Positions 60,017-64,000 of a stretch of DNA of 64,000 nucleotides are shown here, in pieces. The stretch is from the NCBI GenBank assembly GCA_031286615.1, contig JAITUA010000016.1, positions 124,001-188,000 of the forward strand, in the 5' to 3' direction. The position numbers and the translations under genes are program-made. Positions within the stretch are counted from its first letter, which is position 1, and each line of letters opens with the position of its first letter. This DNA is from Chryseobacterium sp. (GTDB lineage: Bacteria > Bacteroidota > Bacteroidia > Flavobacteriales > Weeksellaceae). The notes below the pieces were generated by a model that did no database searches, was not told the DNA's origin, and was given only the letters and a program-made list of their open reading frames with translations.

Positions 60017-60730
60017 ATGGAAAACAGTCTGAAAAATGAATACGAAAATCTTGTAAAAGAGGCTGATGAAGCTTCTTTTCAAACAAATGGACTGCAATTA
60101 CTGGCTGAAAGATTTCCGGATAAAGTGATCTTTTCAACCAGCTTCAGTTACGAAGATCAGGTAATCACTCATCTGATAAAAGATTTGAATATTGAAATAT
60201 TTACCCTTGATACAGGAAGGCTTTTTGAACAGACTTATGAAACCTGGACTTCTACAAAAGCATTCTTCAAAAAGAATATCAAAGCCTACTATCCGGATAT
60301 GGAAGAGCTAAGAGAGTTTGTAACTGAAAACGGTCCTGATTCTTTCTATCAGTCTGTTGAAAAGAGGAAAGCATGCTGTACCATTCGTAAAGTTCACCCT
60401 TTAAAAAAAGCACTGGAAGGTTATAAAGTATGGATTACCGGTCTCAGATCCGAACATTCCCCAAACCGACAGAATATGCCCCAGCTGGAATGGGATCCGG
60501 ATAATAAGATCATAAAATTTCATCCTATTCTTCACTGGACGACAGAACAGGTGACAGAATACGTAAAAAATCATCACTTACCCTACAATCACCTTCACAA
60601 GAAAGGATTTGTAAGCATAGGATGCGAACCCTGTACCAGAGCGATCAAAGAGGGAGAAGATTTCAGAGCCGGCCGATGGTGGTGGGAAGATGCCAACAAA
60701 AAAGAATGCGGTCTGCATATTCATCAATAA
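60017..60730 (+). CDS. cysH: Assimilatory adenylylsulfate reductase (thioredoxin-dependent)
   Basis: The 237-aa protein is a PAPS/APS reductase: FSTSFSYEDQVITHLI, FTLDTGRLFEQTYE, KRKACCTIRKVHPLKKAL, GLRSEHSPNRQNMP and a C-terminal ECGLH, which holds the catalytic cysteine. It has the two extra cysteine pairs (CC in KACCTIRK and CxxC in GCEPCTRA) that bind a [4Fe-4S] cluster, so it should reduce APS directly instead of PAPS. No cysC-like kinase is seen in this window, which agrees. It opens the cysteine operon and is followed 12 bp later by cysD. Confidence 0.93.
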   Translation: MENSLKNEYENLVKEADEASFQTNGLQLLAERFPDKVIFSTSFSYEDQVITHLIKDLNIEIFTLDTGRLFEQTYETWTSTKAFFKKNIKAYYPDMEELREFVTENGPDSFYQSVEKRKACCTIRKVHPLKKALEGYKVWITGLRSEHSPNRQNMPQLEWDPDNKIIKFHPILHWTTEQVTEYVKNHHLPYNHLHKKGFVSIGCEPCTRAIKEGEDFRAGRWWWEDANKKECGLHIHQ

Positions 60731-60742
60731 AAAAAGAAAAAC

Positions 60743-61651
60743 ATGTCAATACAGCAGTTAAACTATTTAGATCAGTTAGAAGCCGAATCTATTTATATAT
60801 TAAGAGAAGTAGCAGGCCAGTTTGAACGTCCGGCTTTATTATTCAGTGGGGGAAAAGACAGTATTGTGCTTGCTCACCTGGCAAGAAAAGCTTTTTTCCA
60901 TGGGAAAATCCCATTTACATTTGTTCACGTGGACACAGGACACAACTTTCCGGAAGTATTGGATTTTCGGGATCAGCTGGTAAAGCAGTTGGATGTTACT
61001 CTGGCAGTAAGAAAAGTAGAAGATACTATAAAAAGTAAAAAACTAACCGAGGCTAAAGGTAAATTCCCAAGCAGAAACTGGCTGCAAACCTATACACTTC
61101 TTGATACGATTGAAGAATTTGAATTTGATGCCTGTATCGGAGGAGCCAGAAGAGACGAAGAAAAAGCCCGCGCCAAGGAAAGAATATTTTCAGTTCGTGA
61201 TGAATTCGGACAGTGGGATCCAAAACTTCAGCGTCCTGAACTGTGGAATATCTTTAACGGAAAAATCCACAAAGGAGAAAATGTAAGAGTTTTCCCTATC
61301 AGCAACTGGACAGAACTCGATATCTGGAACTATATCCGAAGAGAAAAAATTGCCCTCCCTTCTATTTATTTCTCGCATGAAAGGGAAGTGGTAGATTTTA
61401 ACGGTCAGTGGCTTGCCAATTCTTCGCATGTTTTCTTAGAACCTGAAGACATCATCACTACCAAAAAAATACGTTACCGTACCGTAGGAGACATGACTTG
61501 TACCGCTGCAGTAGAATCTAATGCGGTGACAATAGATGCCGTAATCGAAGAAATTGTAGCGACCAGAATTTCAGAACGTGGCGAAACAAGAATTGACGAC
61601 AGGGTGACAGAAGCCGCTATGGAAGACAGAAAAAAAGGAGGCTACTTCTAG
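60743..61651 (+). CDS. cysD: Sulfate adenylyltransferase subunit 2
   Basis: The 302-aa catalytic subunit of ATP sulfurylase makes APS from sulfate and ATP with CysN. It has the PP-loop ALLFSGGKDSIVLAHLARKA, HVDTGHNFPEVL, ACIGGARRDEEKARAKER and ELDIWNYIRRE, all typical of CysD, and ends in MEDRKKGGYF. It lies 12 bp after cysH. The gap to cysN (107 bp) contains an inverted repeat like that around the S23 cassette, so the two subunit genes are separated more than is usual. Confidence 0.96.
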   Translation: MSIQQLNYLDQLEAESIYILREVAGQFERPALLFSGGKDSIVLAHLARKAFFHGKIPFTFVHVDTGHNFPEVLDFRDQLVKQLDVTLAVRKVEDTIKSKKLTEAKGKFPSRNWLQTYTLLDTIEEFEFDACIGGARRDEEKARAKERIFSVRDEFGQWDPKLQRPELWNIFNGKIHKGENVRVFPISNWTELDIWNYIRREKIALPSIYFSHEREVVDFNGQWLANSSHVFLEPEDIITTKKIRYRTVGDMTCTAAVESNAVTIDAVIEEIVATRISERGETRIDDRVTEAAMEDRKKGGYF

Positions 61652-61664
61652 ATAAGCAATCAGC

Positions 61665-61741
61665 GATGAGTAATAAGTAATCGGATACACCGTATTAACT
61701 TATTAAACAGCAAAATATTACTCATTGCCCATTACTCATTA
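61665..61741. repeat. Inverted repeats in the cysD-cysN gap
   Basis: GATGAGTAATAAGTAAT (61665-61681) and ATTACTCATTGCCCATTACT (61717-61736) are imperfect inverted repeats flanking about 35 bp. They resemble in type, but not in exact sequence, the A+T-rich repeats around the S23 cassette at 31163-31594. Confidence 0.55.
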
Positions 61742-61758
61742 TTTATAACAAAAATCGG

Positions 61759-62997
61759 ATGGATATATTAAGATTTATAACAGCAGGAAGCGTAGATGAC
61801 GGAAAAAGTACCCTTATCGGCAGACTGCTTTACGATAGCAAAAGTATTTTGCAGGACCAGTTGGAAGTCCTTGAAAAACATTCCAAAAATAAAAATGAAG
61901 ACGGGGTAGACCTCGCACTTTTAACAGACGGATTGCGTGCAGAAAGAGAGCAGGGAATCACCATTGATGTTGCCTACCGTTATTTTTCAACCGCAAAAAG
62001 AAAATTTATCATCGCTGATGCCCCCGGCCACGTGCAATATACCCGAAATATGATTACCGGAGCATCCAATTCTGATCTGATGGTCATTCTTATCGATGCA
62101 AGAAAAGGAGTGATTGAACAAACCAGAAGACACTCTATCATCGCTTCTTTATTACAATTAAAGAAAGTCGCTGTAGCCATTAATAAAATGGACATGGTGG
62201 ATTATTCCGAAGAGGTTTTTGAATCTATCAAATCAGAATATTCAAAAATTGCAGAAAATCTTGGGTTAAACGATGTCACTTATTTCCCGATCTCAGCATT
62301 GAAAGGAGACAATATCGTTTCAACATCTTCCAGAACAGACTGGTACAAGGGAAATTCTCTTCTTGAATATCTTGAAGAAGTAACCCTGAATGAAGAAAAA
62401 AATAATGGAAGCCGTTTTCAGGTTCAATATGTAATTCGTCCTCAGACTGAAGAACTGCATGATTACAGAGGATATGCCGGACAAATATTAAGTGGAAAAT
62501 TCACAAAAGGAGACAAAATCCATATTCTTCCGGCAGATCTGACGACTGAAATCACTAAGATTGAGATCAATGGTATTGAAAAAGAGGAAGCTTTTGAAGG
62601 GCAGCCTGCAGTGATCCATATTGCTCATGATTTAGATATCAGCAGAGGAGATATTTTTGCTGCGGAAGAACAAATTCCAGCCGTTGAAAAAGACCTCCAG
62701 GTTTTGTTATGCTGGCTTGATCAGAAACCGTTACAACCAGGGAATAAATACCTTCTGCAGCAGAACAGCAGACTTGTGAAAGCAATTGTCAAAGAAGTAG
62801 AGTATAAAATCAATGTCAACACCCTGATCCAGGAACAGGCAGACAGCGAAATTAAACTGAACGAAATTGTAAAAGTTACCCTTCGAACGGCACAGCCTTT
62901 GGTCTATGACAGCTTTACCAATAATAAAACAACGGGCTCTGCCATTTTGGTGGATGAAACGTCCAATTCAACGGTAGCAGCCTGCATAATTCAATAG
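61759..62997 (+). CDS. cysN: Sulfate adenylyltransferase subunit 1 (GTPase)
   Basis: This 412-aa translation-factor-like GTPase drives APS formation by CysD. G motifs are visible: RFITAGSVDDGKSTLIGRLL (P-loop), REQGITIDVAYRYF, IADAPGHVQYTRNM (DxxG) and AINKMDM (NKxD). EF-Tu-like beta domains follow. It is shorter than the ~475-aa E. coli CysN and has no fused CysC (APS kinase) domain, which agrees with direct APS reduction by the CysH seen here. It ends 4 bp before cysE. Confidence 0.95.
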   Translation: MDILRFITAGSVDDGKSTLIGRLLYDSKSILQDQLEVLEKHSKNKNEDGVDLALLTDGLRAEREQGITIDVAYRYFSTAKRKFIIADAPGHVQYTRNMITGASNSDLMVILIDARKGVIEQTRRHSIIASLLQLKKVAVAINKMDMVDYSEEVFESIKSEYSKIAENLGLNDVTYFPISALKGDNIVSTSSRTDWYKGNSLLEYLEEVTLNEEKNNGSRFQVQYVIRPQTEELHDYRGYAGQILSGKFTKGDKIHILPADLTTEITKIEINGIEKEEAFEGQPAVIHIAHDLDISRGDIFAAEEQIPAVEKDLQVLLCWLDQKPLQPGNKYLLQQNSRLVKAIVKEVEYKINVNTLIQEQADSEIKLNEIVKVTLRTAQPLVYDSFTNNKTTGSAILVDETSNSTVAACIIQ

Positions 62998-63001
62998 AAA
63001 A

Positions 63002-63832
63002 ATGGCAATTTCCGAACACTTAGCACAAAGAATTCATCAGACCAAACAAAATAGTATTCATGGATTTTTTGATAAGATAAAGACTAAAAGATGGGTTAAG
63101 GATTTGTATGAAACACTCTTCCTTCCTCAGAATAATAATACTGAAGAGCAGCTTAAAAGAAATTTTGAAGCGTTACGGAAAACTCTTTCAGAACAGATCA
63201 ATACCATAACAGTTGATCAGGACGGTACTGAAAAACAGGTAAATCAGTTTTTTGAATCTCTGCCCGATCTTTACGATCAGTTGGTACTGGATGCAAAATC
63301 TATTGTGGAATTTGATCCTGCCGCTGATTCTCTGGAAGAAGTATATCTGGCATATCCCGGCTTTTTTGCCACGTATGTTTATCGTATTTCGCATCAGTTG
63401 TGGAGTCAGAAAGTGAAAATATTACCACGTGTCATTTCAGAGTATGCCCACAGCAAAACGGGAATTGATATTCACCCGGGAGCCACCATCGGAAAGTCTT
63501 TTTTTATTGACCACGGAACAGGAATTGTAATCGGGGAGACCACGGTCATCGGGAATAATGTCAAAATCTATCAGGGAGTTACCCTCGGAGCCCTGAATGT
63601 TTCCAAAGAAAAAGCCCATCAGAAAAGACATCCTAATATTGAAGATGATGTGATTATCTACTCAGGGGCAACCATTTTGGGTGGTGAAACTACCATAGGC
63701 AGAGAAAGTATTATTGGGGGAAATGTATGGATAACACAGGATGTTCCAGCCAATTCGCTGGTCTACCACAAAAGTGAAATAAAAATAAAGGATAATACTT
63801 CATTACCGGAATCATTAACCTTTGTGATTTAA
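63002..63832 (+). CDS. cysE: Serine O-acetyltransferase
   Basis: The 276-aa enzyme makes O-acetylserine, the acceptor for sulfide. The helical N-terminal half (about 1-140) resembles the EpsC/SATase group. The left-handed beta-helix half has the catalytic and CoA motifs: GIDIHPGATIGKSFFIDHGT, GIVIGETTVIGNNVKIYQGV, and NIEDDVIIYSGATILGGETT. Histidines of the active site are in IDIHPG and FFIDHGTG. It is 4 bp from cysN and 22 bp before cysK/cysM, so all are one transcript. Confidence 0.92.
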   Translation: MAISEHLAQRIHQTKQNSIHGFFDKIKTKRWVKDLYETLFLPQNNNTEEQLKRNFEALRKTLSEQINTITVDQDGTEKQVNQFFESLPDLYDQLVLDAKSIVEFDPAADSLEEVYLAYPGFFATYVYRISHQLWSQKVKILPRVISEYAHSKTGIDIHPGATIGKSFFIDHGTGIVIGETTVIGNNVKIYQGVTLGALNVSKEKAHQKRHPNIEDDVIIYSGATILGGETTIGRESIIGGNVWITQDVPANSLVYHKSEIKIKDNTSLPESLTFVI

Positions 63833-63854
63833 AAAAAACAAAAAATAAATTGAT

Positions 63855-64000
63855 ATGAGATTTCAGAACGCATTAGAAACGATTGGAAATACTCCCGTCG
63901 TAAAAATTAATAAATTATTCAATTCAGACCATGAAATCTGGATTAAACTTGAAAAAAGCAACCCTGGCGGAAGCATTAAAGACAGAATTGGCCTGGCCAT
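63855..64000 (+). CDS. Cysteine synthase, N-terminal part (truncated by the window)
   Basis: The first 48 codons read [20 protein letters not shown] onward, with [24 protein letters not shown] and the PLP lysine in NPGGSIKDR are diagnostic of O-acetylserine sulfhydrylase (CysK or CysM). The gene runs past the right edge. Whether it is CysK or CysM cannot be decided from this part, and I see no reason to think it is broken. Confidence 0.9.
   Translation, partial: MRFQNALETIGNTPVVKINKLFNSDHEIWIKLEKSNPGGSIKDRIGLA

Noticed and set aside
1..64000. tRNA and rRNA genes
   Set aside because: I looked for T-loop GGTTCRA-type boxes and 16S/23S segments and saw none; tRNAscan would be decisive.

Overview
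The window looks like chromosomal DNA of a low-GC Bacteroidota of class Flavobacteriia, most probably a Chryseobacterium-like member of the Weeksellaceae. The support is direct: A+T-rich intergenic regions, promoter-like TAnnTTTG (-7) boxes, a secreted protease ending in a type IX secretion (T9SS) C-terminal sorting domain, a SusC-like/CarboxypepD-type TonB receptor, LytS/LytTR regulators, and a CusA pump fused to a TolC-like protein. I see no rRNA, tRNA, CRISPR array, prophage or complete insertion sequence. All genes look chromosomal, and all are intact except the last, which runs off the right edge.

Layout. 1-6.7 kb: a MocR/GntR-aminotransferase regulator divergent from a biotin operon (di-iron ferritin-like protein, bioF, bioD, bioB, a small inverted-repeat element, bioA). 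6.7-11.9 kb: a secreted unknown protein, a beta-lactamase-fold hydrolase, a CynX-type MFS permease divergent from an AraC regulator, a candidate small RNA, and an unknown protein. 12-14.6 kb: MFS transporter, siderophore-interacting flavoreductase and Crp/Fnr regulator behind a perfect FNR-type box. 14.7-20.8 kb: heavy-metal efflux locus (small exported protein, CusA-TolC fusion, CusB adaptor). 21.3-30.4 kb: a cysteine-rich TIM-barrel candidate, two aldo/keto reductases, a ClC channel, an SDR and an NDH-2-type dehydrogenase. 30.5-37.1 kb: a two-component system interrupted by an S23 four-helix-bundle cassette, followed by a DUF347 membrane protein, a TonB-dependent receptor and a PAP2 phosphatase.

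37.2-46.9 kb: SDR and FAD dehydrogenase, rhodanese and TlpA redox pair, DoxX protein, LytS/LytTR pair, SugE/Gdx-type SMR exporter, two base-excision DNA glycosylases, and small exported or outer-membrane proteins. 46.9-58.5 kb: what reads as a locus for collagen or proline-rich peptide use. It has DPP-IV and an Xaa-Pro dipeptidase on the minus strand. On the plus strand it has an AraC regulator and a complete hydroxyproline pathway (deaminase, ketoglutarate-semialdehyde dehydrogenase, 4-hydroxyproline epimerase, D-hydroxyproline dehydrogenase), then a T9SS-exported M43 metalloprotease. 59.5-64 kb: assimilatory sulfate reduction and cysteine synthesis (Rrf2 regulator, cysH, cysD, cysN, cysE, start of cysK/cysM).

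The most notable points are the di-iron protein embedded in the biotin operon, the internal start or signal peptide in the CusA-TolC fusion, the S23 cassette between response regulator and kinase, the hydroxyproline/protease locus, a likely ~60-nt small RNA, a 32-bp palindrome at the cysH promoter, and three families of small intergenic repeats, one with stem-preserving changes in its hairpins. All functional names come from recognisable family motifs read by eye; no database search was run.
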